From JAAFIP01 sp031428975 (GTDB lineage: Bacteria; Pseudomonadota; Gammaproteobacteria; Burkholderiales; Burkholderiaceae_C), in the NCBI GenBank assembly GCA_031428975.1, contig JANOYR010000263.1:13340-77339 (forward strand): a stretch of 64,000 nt of DNA. The letters are read 5' to 3'. The position numbers and the translations under genes were made by a program. The notes beneath the pieces were generated by a model that saw only the letters and a program-made list of their open reading frames with translations, did no database searches and was not told the origin of the DNA. Below, piece after piece: positions 23,883 through 32,695 of this stretch; within the stretch, counting starts at the first letter, position 1; every line of letters starts with the position of its first letter.

Positions 23883-26300
23883 ATGGACACTTCCGTAAAA
23901 TCTGTAAATAGTGTCGACACTGAGCAAGCATTTTTGCACTCTCAGCTTCAACCTCCCGAGCAGCGCGGTGTCACATTCGAGGCCTTGTTTTTTCGCCAGC
24001 TGCAAGTAGTCACCACCCGTATCCATGAAACAGACAACATCGACCAATTGATGCTGCAAAGCAGCGCAGACATCTGCAAGTTGCTCAATGCCGATCGACT
24101 GACGCTGTATGCATTGAGCGATGATAAATCCTCCATTGTTTCTAAAATAAAAACGGGATTGCAAACGGCGAAAGATCTTAAATTGCCAATAAGTCCACAG
24201 AGTGTGGCAGGCTATGTTGCATTGACCAAAAGCATGGTCAATCTTGCGGATGTCTACGACGATGAGGCGCTCAAGCGAATTCATCCAAGTTTGAATTTTC
24301 TCAAAGAAGTGGACAAACGCTCAGGCTATCGAACCAAACAAATGCTGGTGATACCCATTGCCAATGGGGAGGATTTGTATGGTGTGTTGCAAGTCATCAA
24401 CAACAAAAGCGATGCGCTTTTTGGTGATTTAGAGATTGAAGGTGCAAGCCAATTGTGTAAGACATTGGCGACAGCCATCCGCCATCGAACCCAGCGTGCG
24501 CTGGATGTACAACGCCGCAAAGCCACTAAATTTGACGGTTTGGTGTCTGATGGCGTGATATCGCAGTCAGATTTAGAGCAGTGTGTGCTACAAGCGCGGG
24601 AGCAAGCGAAGACGGTAGAGCACATGCTGATGGCACAATTTCATATACGCCCTAGTCAAATTGGGCCGTCTCTGTCGCGTTTTTTTGGTGTGCCTTACGA
24701 GTCCTTCAATTCAGGCCGTATCCGCTCAGAAATGCTCCATGCCTCGCTCAAGCGCGATTTTGTAGAAGAGCAGCGCTGGATACCCTTAGAAGAAACGCCT
24801 GAGGGTTTGGTGGTAATGTGTGTCGACCCTGAGGCCACGCGTGGCTCGCGGATTGTGCCGCAAGTATTCCAAAGGTTGTCAAAATTTGCTTACCGTGTCA
24901 CCACCCAAACCGAATTTGAAGAAACTTTAGGGCAACTCTTTGGAACAGAGTCGGGCGGTGGCTCAATAGACCAATTGCTAGAGGGTTTGAGCGCATCGCC
25001 AGATGAAGACGGCTTCAACGATGAATCGCTGGAGTCTGCAGCTTCAGACAACGAATTAGTGAAATTCGTGAACAAAGTCATCATTGACGCTTACCACCAA
25101 AAAGTCTCAGACATTCATATTGAGCCGATGCCAGGCAAAGCCAAAACGGGTATTCGTTTTCGCATTGACGGTACGCTTGCCCCTTATATCGAGGTACCCG
25201 CACAGTTCCGCCAAGCCATGGTCACACGCTTAAAAATTATGTGCGATCTGGATATTTCTGAGCGGCGCAAGCCGCAAGATGGCAAGATCAAGTTTAAAAA
25301 ATACGGTCCTTTGGATATTGAATTGCGTGTGGCCACAATTCCTTCGGCTGGCGGAGTTGAAGATGTTGTGATGCGGATATTGGCGGCAGGCGAGCCTATT
25401 CCACTAGAAAAACTAGGGCTTACCGCTCACAACCGCGAGCGTGTAGAGCGCACTGTGACGAAACCCTATGGTCTTTTTTATGTCTGTGGCCCCACAGGCT
25501 CGGGTAAAACGACTACATTGCATTCGATTTTAAAATTTCTCAATACGCCAGACACCAAAATCTGGACGGCAGAAGACCCCGTTGAAATCACCCAAAAAGG
25601 GCTGCGGCAAGTCCAAATCAACAAAAAGGCGGGAATTGATTTCGCGTTGATCATGCGCGCTTTCTTGCGTGCCGACCCCGACATCATCATGGTGGGCGAA
25701 AGCCGTGACAAAGAAACGGTGAGCATGGGTGTAGAGGCGTCGCTGACAGGGCACATGGTGTTTTCAACGCTGCACACCAACTCTGCGCCCGAGTCCATCA
25801 CCCGCTTGTTAGACATGGGTATGGATCCCTTTAACTTTGCAGATGCGCTTTTGGGTATCTTGGCGCAGCGTTTGGCTAAACGCTTGTGTGACTGCAAACA
25901 AGAATACGAACCCACGCCTGCGGAAATTAAAACGTTCATGCACGAATATGCCGATGAACTTCGCTTCACCGACGCATGGAAGCAAGACGAAGGCGGCGAA
26001 TCCCAAAAGCTTCTAGACGACTGGATGCAGCACTACGGACGCGATGGAAAATTGCATATGCACCGCGCCGTCGGCTGCGACAAGTGCGGCAAGACGGGCT
26101 ACAAAGGCCGTGTGGGCCTGCACGAGTTGCTAATTGCCGATGATGCGATCAAGAAGCTCATCCAAGAGCGCGCGAGGGTGGCACAGATTTTTGCCAAAAG
26201 CGTTGAAACTGGCATGCGCACACTCAAGATGGACGGCATGGAGAAAATTTTGATGGGTCTGACCGATCTCAAACAGGTCAGATCGGTCTGTATTAAGTAA
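23883..26300 (+). CDS. GAF-domain PilB/GspE-type secretion ATPase
   Basis: An 805-residue hexameric ATPase of the type II secretion/type IV pilus assembly family. Residues about 50-195 form a GAF domain, which is not usual in PilB or GspE. Residues about 205-355 are a T2SSE-N-like domain. The ATPase core has Walker A GPTGSGKTTTLHS (about 536-543), Walker B LRADPDIIMVGE, the His box LTGHMVFSTLHTNSA and the zinc tetracysteine (CDC ... CDKCGKTGYKGRVGLHELL). It starts 12 bases after the phosphodiesterase gene as the last gene of the signalling cluster. No pilin, PilC or peptidase gene is nearby, so its partner machine is encoded elsewhere. The GAF domain could sense a cyclic nucleotide. Confidence 0.9.
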   Translation: MDTSVKSVNSVDTEQAFLHSQLQPPEQRGVTFEALFFRQLQVVTTRIHETDNIDQLMLQSSADICKLLNADRLTLYALSDDKSSIVSKIKTGLQTAKDLKLPISPQSVAGYVALTKSMVNLADVYDDEALKRIHPSLNFLKEVDKRSGYRTKQMLVIPIANGEDLYGVLQVINNKSDALFGDLEIEGASQLCKTLATAIRHRTQRALDVQRRKATKFDGLVSDGVISQSDLEQCVLQAREQAKTVEHMLMAQFHIRPSQIGPSLSRFFGVPYESFNSGRIRSEMLHASLKRDFVEEQRWIPLEETPEGLVVMCVDPEATRGSRIVPQVFQRLSKFAYRVTTQTEFEETLGQLFGTESGGGSIDQLLEGLSASPDEDGFNDESLESAASDNELVKFVNKVIIDAYHQKVSDIHIEPMPGKAKTGIRFRIDGTLAPYIEVPAQFRQAMVTRLKIMCDLDISERRKPQDGKIKFKKYGPLDIELRVATIPSAGGVEDVVMRILAAGEPIPLEKLGLTAHNRERVERTVTKPYGLFYVCGPTGSGKTTTLHSILKFLNTPDTKIWTAEDPVEITQKGLRQVQINKKAGIDFALIMRAFLRADPDIIMVGESRDKETVSMGVEASLTGHMVFSTLHTNSAPESITRLLDMGMDPFNFADALLGILAQRLAKRLCDCKQEYEPTPAEIKTFMHEYADELRFTDAWKQDEGGESQKLLDDWMQHYGRDGKLHMHRAVGCDKCGKTGYKGRVGLHELLIADDAIKKLIQERARVAQIFAKSVETGMRTLKMDGMEKILMGLTDLKQVRSVCIK

Positions 26301-26343
26301 GCCAAAAGCGGCGTCAAGTGAAGCAACCCGTATGCGCGTTCAC

Positions 26344-26370
26344 AAAAAAGGACTCCGTAGAGTCCTTTTT
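26344..26370. terminator. bidirectional Rho-independent terminator
   Basis: AAAAAAGGACTC CGTA GAGTCCTTTTT: a GC stem flanked by an A-run and a T-run, serving both the signalling cluster (+) and the DUF937 gene (-). Confidence 0.92.
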
Positions 26371-26381
26371 GCATTAAATGA

Positions 26382-26427
26382 CCAATGTCAGCGTCAAATG
26401 GTTATATATTGCTATTATTTTTTAAGT
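26382..26427 (+). repeat. 46-bp palindromic repeat, copy E
   Basis: CCAATGTCAGCGT, 16 bases, GCTATT, six bases, TAAGT (decayed last arm). It overlaps the stop codon and last codons of the DUF937 gene. Confidence 0.65.
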
Positions 26428-26897
26428 AAACCACCGAGCATACCCATTAAATCGCCCGCATTGCCAAGGCCACCTTCGGGCGCTTGGCCGTTGGGGGTTA
26501 GGTGGTTGATCAGACCTGGGAGAATCTGGCTGAGTTGGCTGGCAGCGTCACCATTGCTCATGCCCAGTTTGCTGGCGATATCAGCCAAAGCGCCGTTGCC
26601 CAAAACACTGGAGAGTTGGTCACCAGTAATTGCTTGGTTTTCGCCGTTGCCCACCCAAGAGCCCATGGCATCGCCCAAGCCTGCTTGTTGGAATTTGGAG
26701 ACTAATCCGCCCAGCCCGCCCTGTGCACCGTCGTTACCCAGCATACCGATAGCCGCGCTGATGAGTGCCGAATTAAGCCCGCCTCCAGCTTGCTGCTGAC
26801 CGCCACCGAGCACAGCGCCTAGTATGCTGGCCAAACCACCACCACCCTGTTGGCCACCGCCCAACGCTGCGCCTAAGACTGAATCGAGTAAACCCAT
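26415..26897 (-). CDS. YidB-like DUF937 protein
   Basis: A 160-residue, Gly/Gln/Leu-rich protein of the YidB/DUF937 family. It starts MGLLDSVLGAALGGG, has a second LASILGAVLGGGQQQ near-repeat, and then the family block GDAMGSWVGNGENQAITGDQ followed by LSSVLG and LGMSNGDAASQLSQILPGLINHLTPNG. The function is unknown in the family. The last codons (LLKK) and stop fall in repeat copy E. A ggagctc stretch precedes the ATG at 26895-26897. It appears monocistronic. Confidence 0.9.
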   Translation of the reverse strand: MGLLDSVLGAALGGGQQGGGGLASILGAVLGGGQQQAGGGLNSALISAAIGMLGNDGAQGGLGGLVSKFQQAGLGDAMGSWVGNGENQAITGDQLSSVLGNGALADIASKLGMSNGDAASQLSQILPGLINHLTPNGQAPEGGLGNAGDLMGMLGGLLKK

Positions 26898-26969
26898 GAG
26901 GAGCTCCTAAAAAATGTGTCAATTGAGGAATAAATACTACATACGCATTGTGACAGTTTATGTAAGAAA

Positions 26970-28151
26970 TTAAGCCCGCGTTTTGCGGCGATGCAAAGCC
27001 AGCCATATTAAAGCGGCAATAGTGCACGCTACTGGCAGCAGGGAGCCTTTGTTGAGCAACTGCCAGCCCTGTGTGGTGACCAGTGCGCCCGATGCAAAAG
27101 ACGACAAAGCCAAAGTGCCGAATACACAAAAATTGAGTGCCCCTTGTGCTTTGTCCTTTTCTTCTGGCCGGTAAGCTTCTAACGCCAACGTAGTAGAGCC
27201 CGTGAACAGAAAATTCCAACCTAAGCCCAAAACGAACAAAGCAATTAAAAATTGGTGCAAATCGGTGCCCGACAACGCAATAGCGATACACATCAAATTC
27301 AATGTCGCCCCGATGCCCATAATGGGCAGTGCGCCAAAGCGTTTAATTAAATGCCCTGTAAAAAAACCTGGAGCGAACATGCCAATCACATGCCACTCTA
27401 GTACCAAGGCCGCGTCTTTGAAGGGCAAGCCGCATTGCTGCATCGCAATAGGGGTAGCCGCCATCAAAAGGTTCATCACGCCATAGCCCAGTGCGCCAGC
27501 TGCAGCGGCGACCCTGAACACAGGCTGGCGCATGATCTCCGAGAGTGGCCGACCAGTGCCTTTGGCGGCTTGTTCTGCTGCCTGTGTAGCGCTTAGCACG
27601 GGGAATTTGATACAACTGATCACCACCAAGCCCAGTGCCGCTACGCCCACCAAATACAAATACACAGCTGCAAAAGGTGTGGCCATTGCATCGCGTCCAT
27701 AAGCTGCCAAATTGGGCCCCACAATAGCCCCAATCAAACCACCCGCCAAGACCCAAGACACGGCTTTCTCTTTCTCTCCAGCATGCGCCAGCTCAGCGGC
27801 GGCAAAGCGGTAAAGTGATGCATTGGCGCTGTAGTAGCCCGCAATCACCGTAGAGGCACACAAAAGCCAAAATTGCTGGTGCGAAGCCGCATAAAAGCAG
27901 GCCGCCGCCGACAGCATGCCCGTAATAAGCCCAATTTGGAACGAGCCCTTGCGCCCGAAGCGCCGCTGCGTACGCGCCACCACGCCAGTAGAAAGCGCAG
28001 CACCCACCACGTATCCCATCACCGGCAGGGTGGCCATCCAGCCCAAAGGAGCCATTGACAAGCCCAGCAAGCCATTGACAGCGATGAAAACCACGTTGTT
28101 GGTTAGGAAAAGGCCTTGGGCTAGTGCCAACAGCAAGAGATTTATATTCAT
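26970..28151 (-). CDS. MFS transporter
   Basis: A 393-residue, 12-helix major facilitator permease. The N-terminal half has NNVVFIAVNGLLGLSMAPLGWMA and motif A-like RTQRRFGRKGSF after helix 2. The central cytoplasmic loop is about residues 190-215. Its overall pattern resembles the uncharacterised YfkF/YtbD-like sugar- or drug-exporter subgroups, and the substrate cannot be assigned. It lies 28 bases downstream of rsmE on the same strand and may be co-transcribed with it. Confidence 0.88.
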   Translation of the reverse strand: MNINLLLLALAQGLFLTNNVVFIAVNGLLGLSMAPLGWMATLPVMGYVVGAALSTGVVARTQRRFGRKGSFQIGLITGMLSAAACFYAASHQQFWLLCASTVIAGYYSANASLYRFAAAELAHAGEKEKAVSWVLAGGLIGAIVGPNLAAYGRDAMATPFAAVYLYLVGVAALGLVVISCIKFPVLSATQAAEQAAKGTGRPLSEIMRQPVFRVAAAAGALGYGVMNLLMAATPIAMQQCGLPFKDAALVLEWHVIGMFAPGFFTGHLIKRFGALPIMGIGATLNLMCIAIALSGTDLHQFLIALFVLGLGWNFLFTGSTTLALEAYRPEEKDKAQGALNFCVFGTLALSSFASGALVTTQGWQLLNKGSLLPVACTIAALIWLALHRRKTRA

Positions 28152-28179
28152 ATAAAGAGCAGTGTAATGGGGTGATGCG

Positions 28180-28983
28180 CTATGTGAACAGCACCAAAGC
28201 TTGCAAAGGCGCGGTTTCGGCGCGCAGGGTGCGCGGGCCTAGGCTTAAGGGGGCGAATCCTGCCGTTACAGCGGTGGATTCCTCTAGGGGGGATAGGCCA
28301 CCTTCTGCGCCTGAGAGAAAGAGCACGTCGCTGGGCATTTTTGCCAGCGATTGCGCGGCAGACAGAGCCCCCATAGCGTCTGGGCGCAGGGAGAGCACAT
28401 AGCGCTGGGTTGTGGACGTCGAACCGGACGCGCCCTTTAAGGCTGCGCAGCTTGCCTGTGTGCTTGATTGCAGCGCCGCTTGCTGGCTAAGCCACGTTTT
28501 AATGTCGATGGCCGCGTCAATCTGTGGCACGCGGTTGCGCCCGCACTGCTCACTGGCGGCGGCGGCCACTTGTTGCCAATGTTGGCGCTTTTTGTCGGCG
28601 CGTTCGCCGCTTAAGCGCAGTACGCCGCGCTCGGTCATCAGCGGGGTGATGCGGGATACGCCCAGTTCGGTGGCTTTTTCTACCAAATAGTCCATGCGCT
28701 CATTGGCGGGCACGCCCAGCGCCAAATGCACGGCGCGGCTGGCTTCGCGCTCAATAGAGCTGTGGCTGAGCACCTGCACCCGCACTTCGGAGCGGCCCAT
28801 GTGCGCCACTTGCGCGGTGTATTCGCCGCCCAAGCCGTCAAACAGGGTGAGCGCATGGCCCGGCTGCATGCGCAACACCTGGACGTGGCGGGCGGCAGCG
28901 GCATCTAAGGCCAATTCGGGCTGCGTTTGACCCTGGGTTGGGAGAAAAGCCAGTAAAGGCTGGGCGCTGTAAATGCGTGGCAT
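28180..28983 (-). CDS. rsmE: 16S rRNA (uracil1498-N3)-methyltransferase
   Basis: A 267-residue SPOUT methyltransferase that methylates U1498 of 16S rRNA. Seen are the PUA-like N-terminus (MPRIYSAQPLLAFLPTQ, HVLRMQPGHALTLFDGLGGEY), LALGVPANERMDYLVEKATELGVSRITPLMTERGV, EQCGRNRVPQI and the SAM-binding knot LSGAEGGLSPLEE ... SLGPRTLRAETAPL. The frame is open much further upstream, but ATG 28983 gives the family start. A Thr/Ser/Ala-rich insert (around QSSTQASCAALKGASGSTS) precedes the knot. It starts four bases after the AmgK-like gene ends. Confidence 0.93.
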   Translation of the reverse strand: MPRIYSAQPLLAFLPTQGQTQPELALDAAAARHVQVLRMQPGHALTLFDGLGGEYTAQVAHMGRSEVRVQVLSHSSIEREASRAVHLALGVPANERMDYLVEKATELGVSRITPLMTERGVLRLSGERADKKRQHWQQVAAAASEQCGRNRVPQIDAAIDIKTWLSQQAALQSSTQASCAALKGASGSTSTTQRYVLSLRPDAMGALSAAQSLAKMPSDVLFLSGAEGGLSPLEESTAVTAGFAPLSLGPRTLRAETAPLQALVLFT

Positions 28984-28987
28984 AGGA

Positions 28988-30193
28988 TCACATGCGCCCA
29001 TACGCAAAACCGATCTGAGGGCTGGTGCCTTCGATGGTATCGATGAGTTTTTCAAGCATGCCCAGCTCGCGGTAGCGGTTGGCGGCGTGGCGTATGTAGG
29101 CGATAAAGCGGGGTGTATCGGCCAAATACTTGGGTTTGCCGTCACGCAGGGTGAGCCTTGCAAAAATGCCTGCTACCTTAAGGTGGCGCTGCAAACCCAT
29201 CCATTCCACCGCGCGATAAAAAGCGCCAAAGTCTTCGCTCCAGCCGTCAAAATCCAAGAGGCCCGCCTTGCGCGCCCGCTCCCAGTAGCGCACCGTCACT
29301 TCAATGACGAACTCCTCGTCCCAGCTCCAAAAGGCATCGCGCATCAGGCTGGCAATGTCGTAAGTGACGGGGCCGTAGACGGCATCTTGAAAATCTAGAA
29401 TACCAAGCTTTTGATCGTCCCTCGCGGCAAGCGCGGGGATGCCGAGCGCCGACAGGCCGCCCTTAGGCGCGAGAGCCCCCTCGGGGGGCAGCGCAGCACG
29501 CGAAGCGGCAAGCGTGGGGGCTATATCCCCCCCCACCATCATGTTTCTGGGCATATAGTCGCGGTGCACATAGACCTGCGGCGCGTGCAGGTTACGCACA
29601 ACAATTAAATCAGCGGCCTGCTTCCACACCAGAGTTTGCTCGTCGCTCAAGGCCAGTTGGCGGTGCTTGGCCACATACCAGTCTGGGAAAAGCGCTATTT
29701 CGCGCTGCAGCAATGTGGCATCATAAGTCGGTAACACACCCGGTTTGGAGGCCAGTTGCCACTGCACCAAGGTGTCGCAGGCTTCTACAAAGCGTGGCAA
29801 ATTAGCGTAATGATTGTCACGGTTGATGGTGTCTAGCAGGGTTTGGTTGCCCAAATCGCTCAGCAGCATGAAGCCCTGCACCTCTTGCCATGCCAATACC
29901 TGCGGCGCGTGGATGCCCGCGGCCTGCATCAGGCTGGCCACTTGGACAAAAGGCTTGCAGTCTTCTTTGTCGGGTGGAGCATCCATCACAATACAGCTGC
30001 TGCCAACCAATGTGTTCACCCGCAAATAACGGCGAAAACTGGCATCAGCGCTGGCGATACACAGGCTTTGCGGCACTAAGCCGTGGCTTTCGCTTATCTT
30101 GGCAAACCATGCCTCAAAGCAAGCTTCGCGTTGTGGGTCTGCCCAAAGAACAGGCAATACGGGGGCAGTGGATAAGTGGATGGATTGATTCAT
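28988..30193 (-). CDS. amgK: AmgK-like aminoglycoside phosphotransferase-fold sugar kinase
   Basis: A 401-residue kinase of the APH fold, like AmgK, which phosphorylates N-acetylmuramate/N-acetylglucosamine at the anomeric position in peptidoglycan recycling. Motifs: FRRYLRVN and CIVMDAPPDKEDCKPF in the N-lobe, the catalytic loop VHRDYMPRNMM and ILDFQDAVYGPVTYD. Between the last two, about 35 Ala/Pro/Gly-rich residues (about 224-262) are foreign to the family and are encoded by the GC-rich repeat at 29414-29513. AmgK next to lptD is a known arrangement, but the usual partner murU is absent and rsmE follows instead. ATG 30193 is preferred over upstream starts that would leave a non-family leader. 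Confidence 0.85.
   Translation of the reverse strand: MNQSIHLSTAPVLPVLWADPQREACFEAWFAKISESHGLVPQSLCIASADASFRRYLRVNTLVGSSCIVMDAPPDKEDCKPFVQVASLMQAAGIHAPQVLAWQEVQGFMLLSDLGNQTLLDTINRDNHYANLPRFVEACDTLVQWQLASKPGVLPTYDATLLQREIALFPDWYVAKHRQLALSDEQTLVWKQAADLIVVRNLHAPQVYVHRDYMPRNMMVGGDIAPTLAASRAALPPEGALAPKGGLSALGIPALAARDDQKLGILDFQDAVYGPVTYDIASLMRDAFWSWDEEFVIEVTVRYWERARKAGLLDFDGWSEDFGAFYRAVEWMGLQRHLKVAGIFARLTLRDGKPKYLADTPRFIAYIRHAANRYRELGMLEKLIDTIEGTSPQIGFAYGRM
29414..29513. repeat. GC-rich palindromic repeat absorbed into the AmgK-like gene
   Basis: A stretch containing the near-palindrome GCCCCCTCGGGGGGC followed by AGCGCAGCACGCGAAGC, flanked by two copies of cggcaagcg. This resembles intergenic repeats that I recall being abundant in Comamonadaceae genomes. 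Here it stays in frame within coding DNA. Boundaries are approximate. Confidence 0.6.
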
Positions 30194-30241
30194 GGATAAT
30201 CCCATTGTATAAAGCTCTGGCACAAGCCAGAGATTGATTTT

Positions 30242-32677
30242 TTGAATGCTGATTCTTTGAGCCCGCTGTTACTAGTGTGCAAGCCCCTTTTGAACTGCCG
30301 ACACCCTGCCCCTTATTGCGCCTTGCCAACTCCAGTGGCTTGGGCGGCGCTGTGTGCCTGTTTGTTGCTTGCGCAAGGCAAGGCGTTTGCGCAAGAGGCA
30401 GCTCAGCCAGAAGCACCCGTCAAACTCAAACCAACTGCCATGCTCCAAGAGCTGCTTTCAGAGGAGACGCGTCGTCATGCCCCAACCTTTATTTTGGGCG
30501 ACCGCCTCTCTGGCCGCACCGATTTGGAGACCACGATCGAGGGCAATGCGGTGCTGCGCCGCGCAGGGACGGTGTTGCGTGCAGACCGCATCGACTACTA
30601 CCAGCCCGATGATCTGCTCAAGGCCCGTGGCAATGTACACCTCAACCGTTTAGGCAATGTTTACGAAGGGCCTCAGGCGCAAATCAAAGTGGACGCAATG
30701 GAGGGCTTCATCTTAGAGCCCACTTATAAATTTGCCCGCACCCAAGGCCATGGGCAGGCCGACAGGATTGACTTTGTAGACGAACAGCGCTCTGTAGCAC
30801 GCAATGTGCGCTACACCACTTGTGAGCGCAAACCTGGGCCCAGTTGGTTGCCAGACTGGATGGTGCAAGCTTCGCAGGTCAAATTTGACACGGAAAGCCA
30901 AGTTGGCGAGGCCAGTGGCGTGGTGTTGCGCTTCAAAGATGTGCCCATTTTGGCGGCCCCCTACATTACTTTTCCGCTCAGTGATGCACGTAAATCGGGT
31001 TGGCTGCCCGCCACGCTCAACATTGACAACACCAGCGGCTTGGAAGTGGCCATGCCCTATTTCTGGAACATTGCCCCCAACCGCGATGCAACTGTCACCC
31101 CTAGCTTACTAACCAAGCGCGGCATCAATGTCAGCAGCGAGTTTCGCTATTTAGAGCCCAATTACACGGGGACTTTGCGGGTTGACTATATGCCCAACGA
31201 CCGTTTAACCGGTGGCCAGCGCTGGGGCATTGCCAGCAACCATACAGGCGGGCTGAGCACGCCTTGGGGCAGCGTCAGCAGCCGCGCCAGCATCAACAGG
31301 GTAGGCGACAATGATTATTGGAGCGATTTTCCGCGCAGCATCAGCACCCTCACCCAGCGCCAGTTGCCCACCGAGCTAGGCATGGCATGGGGATTGGGCG
31401 CATGGAGCGCCGATGCCAGAGTGCTGCGTTACCAAACCTTGCAATCGGCAAGCTCCCCTATCGTTCCCGCGTATGACAGGCTTCCCCAGCTAACTGCCCG
31501 GTACACACAGCCCAATGTGCAAGGCTTTAACCTAGGCTTAGAGCTCGATACCACCCATTTCGTGAGCGATGCCGCACTGACGGGGCAGCCCAATGCGCGG
31601 CGCAGTTATGGTTTGGCCAGCATGAGCAGGCCATGGGTTGCGCCAGGCTGGTTTGTGACGCCAAAGCTGCAATTGCATACCAGTGCATACCAGTTTGACT
31701 CCGGTTTAACCGCCGCCAATGCGCTGGGCGTGACTGGGCTAGGGCGCAGCGTGCCCACTGCAAGTTTGGACAGTGGCCTCATTTTTGAACGCAACACCAA
31801 CTATTTTGGCCGTAGCTTTTTGCAAACACTCGAGCCGCGTGCTTTCTACGTCTACACCCCGTTTCGCGACCAAAGCGCCATTCCGGTCTACGACACGGGC
31901 GCTAAAGACTTCAATTTCGCCTCTATTTACACTGAAAATGCTTTTTCGGGCAACGACCGAATCTCCGACAACAATCTGCTCACGCTTGGGATCACCTCGC
32001 GCCTTCTAGACCCCGACTCGGGTGCTGAGGTGTTGCGCGCCAGCTATGCCCAGCGTTTGCGCTTCAAAGACCAAAATGTCACCCTGCCCGGCGGGGTGGC
32101 CGACAAAGACCGCCTGTCTGACATGCTTTTTGGTGCCACCGTGAACTGGAGTTCTCAGTGGGCCAGTGACTCCACGGTGCAGTACAACCCAAAAACCCGA
32201 CAATCTGAACGCGCCACCATGAGCGCGCGTTATACGCCTACCAATTACCGGGTGCTCAGCGCTACCTACCGCTTCCAGCGTGGCGTGAGCAAGCAGCTCG
32301 ATTTGGGATGGCAGTGGCCGTTGAACGACTTGTGGGGTGACAAAGACATGCCCAGCGCACAAGGTCAGGGCTTGGGCGAAGGCCGTTGGTACGGAGTTGG
32401 GCGGCTCAATTTCAATCTAGAAGATCGTAAAATCGTAGACTTGGTGGCAGGATTTGAGTACGATGCGGGCTGTTGGCTAGGACGTGTAGTGGTCGAGCGC
32501 TTGCAAACGACCAGTGCATCTGCCAATAAAAAGATTTCATTTCAGTTAGAGTTTTCAGGATTTTCTCGGTTGAGCGTGGGCAGCAATCCGCTGCGCAGCT
32601 TGCAGCAAAACGTACCTCGGTACCAGTTGCTGCGCGAGAAAATCACGGCACCAAGCCGTTTTTCGAATTATGAATAA
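30242..32677 (+). CDS. lptD: LPS-assembly protein LptD
   Basis: LptD is the outer-membrane beta-barrel that inserts lipopolysaccharide into the outer leaflet with LptE. The frame is 811 residues. A signal-like segment (WAALCACLLLAQGKAFAQ, about residues 30-50) is followed by an OstA/LptA-like beta-jellyroll (about 85-200; GRTDLETTIEGNAVLRRAGTVLRADR). The barrel domain (LPSA family: PYFWNIAPNRDATVTPSLLTKRG) runs to the end, with the terminal strand FQLEFSGFSRLS. The start is uncertain: the frame opens with TTG 30242, and other TTG/GTG codons downstream would still keep the signal sequence. It is divergent from the AmgK-like gene and followed by surA. Confidence 0.93.
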   Translation: MNADSLSPLLLVCKPLLNCRHPAPYCALPTPVAWAALCACLLLAQGKAFAQEAAQPEAPVKLKPTAMLQELLSEETRRHAPTFILGDRLSGRTDLETTIEGNAVLRRAGTVLRADRIDYYQPDDLLKARGNVHLNRLGNVYEGPQAQIKVDAMEGFILEPTYKFARTQGHGQADRIDFVDEQRSVARNVRYTTCERKPGPSWLPDWMVQASQVKFDTESQVGEASGVVLRFKDVPILAAPYITFPLSDARKSGWLPATLNIDNTSGLEVAMPYFWNIAPNRDATVTPSLLTKRGINVSSEFRYLEPNYTGTLRVDYMPNDRLTGGQRWGIASNHTGGLSTPWGSVSSRASINRVGDNDYWSDFPRSISTLTQRQLPTELGMAWGLGAWSADARVLRYQTLQSASSPIVPAYDRLPQLTARYTQPNVQGFNLGLELDTTHFVSDAALTGQPNARRSYGLASMSRPWVAPGWFVTPKLQLHTSAYQFDSGLTAANALGVTGLGRSVPTASLDSGLIFERNTNYFGRSFLQTLEPRAFYVYTPFRDQSAIPVYDTGAKDFNFASIYTENAFSGNDRISDNNLLTLGITSRLLDPDSGAEVLRASYAQRLRFKDQNVTLPGGVADKDRLSDMLFGATVNWSSQWASDSTVQYNPKTRQSERATMSARYTPTNYRVLSATYRFQRGVSKQLDLGWQWPLNDLWGDKDMPSAQGQGLGEGRWYGVGRLNFNLEDRKIVDLVAGFEYDAGCWLGRVVVERLQTTSASANKKISFQLEFSGFSRLSVGSNPLRSLQQNVPRYQLLREKITAPSRFSNYE

Positions 32678-32695
32678 GACCAAAATGGGTTGTGT

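Noticed and set aside
30194..30223. Upstream starts for the AmgK-like gene
   Set aside because: They add a leader absent from the family and run towards the lptD promoter; ATG 30193 is simpler.
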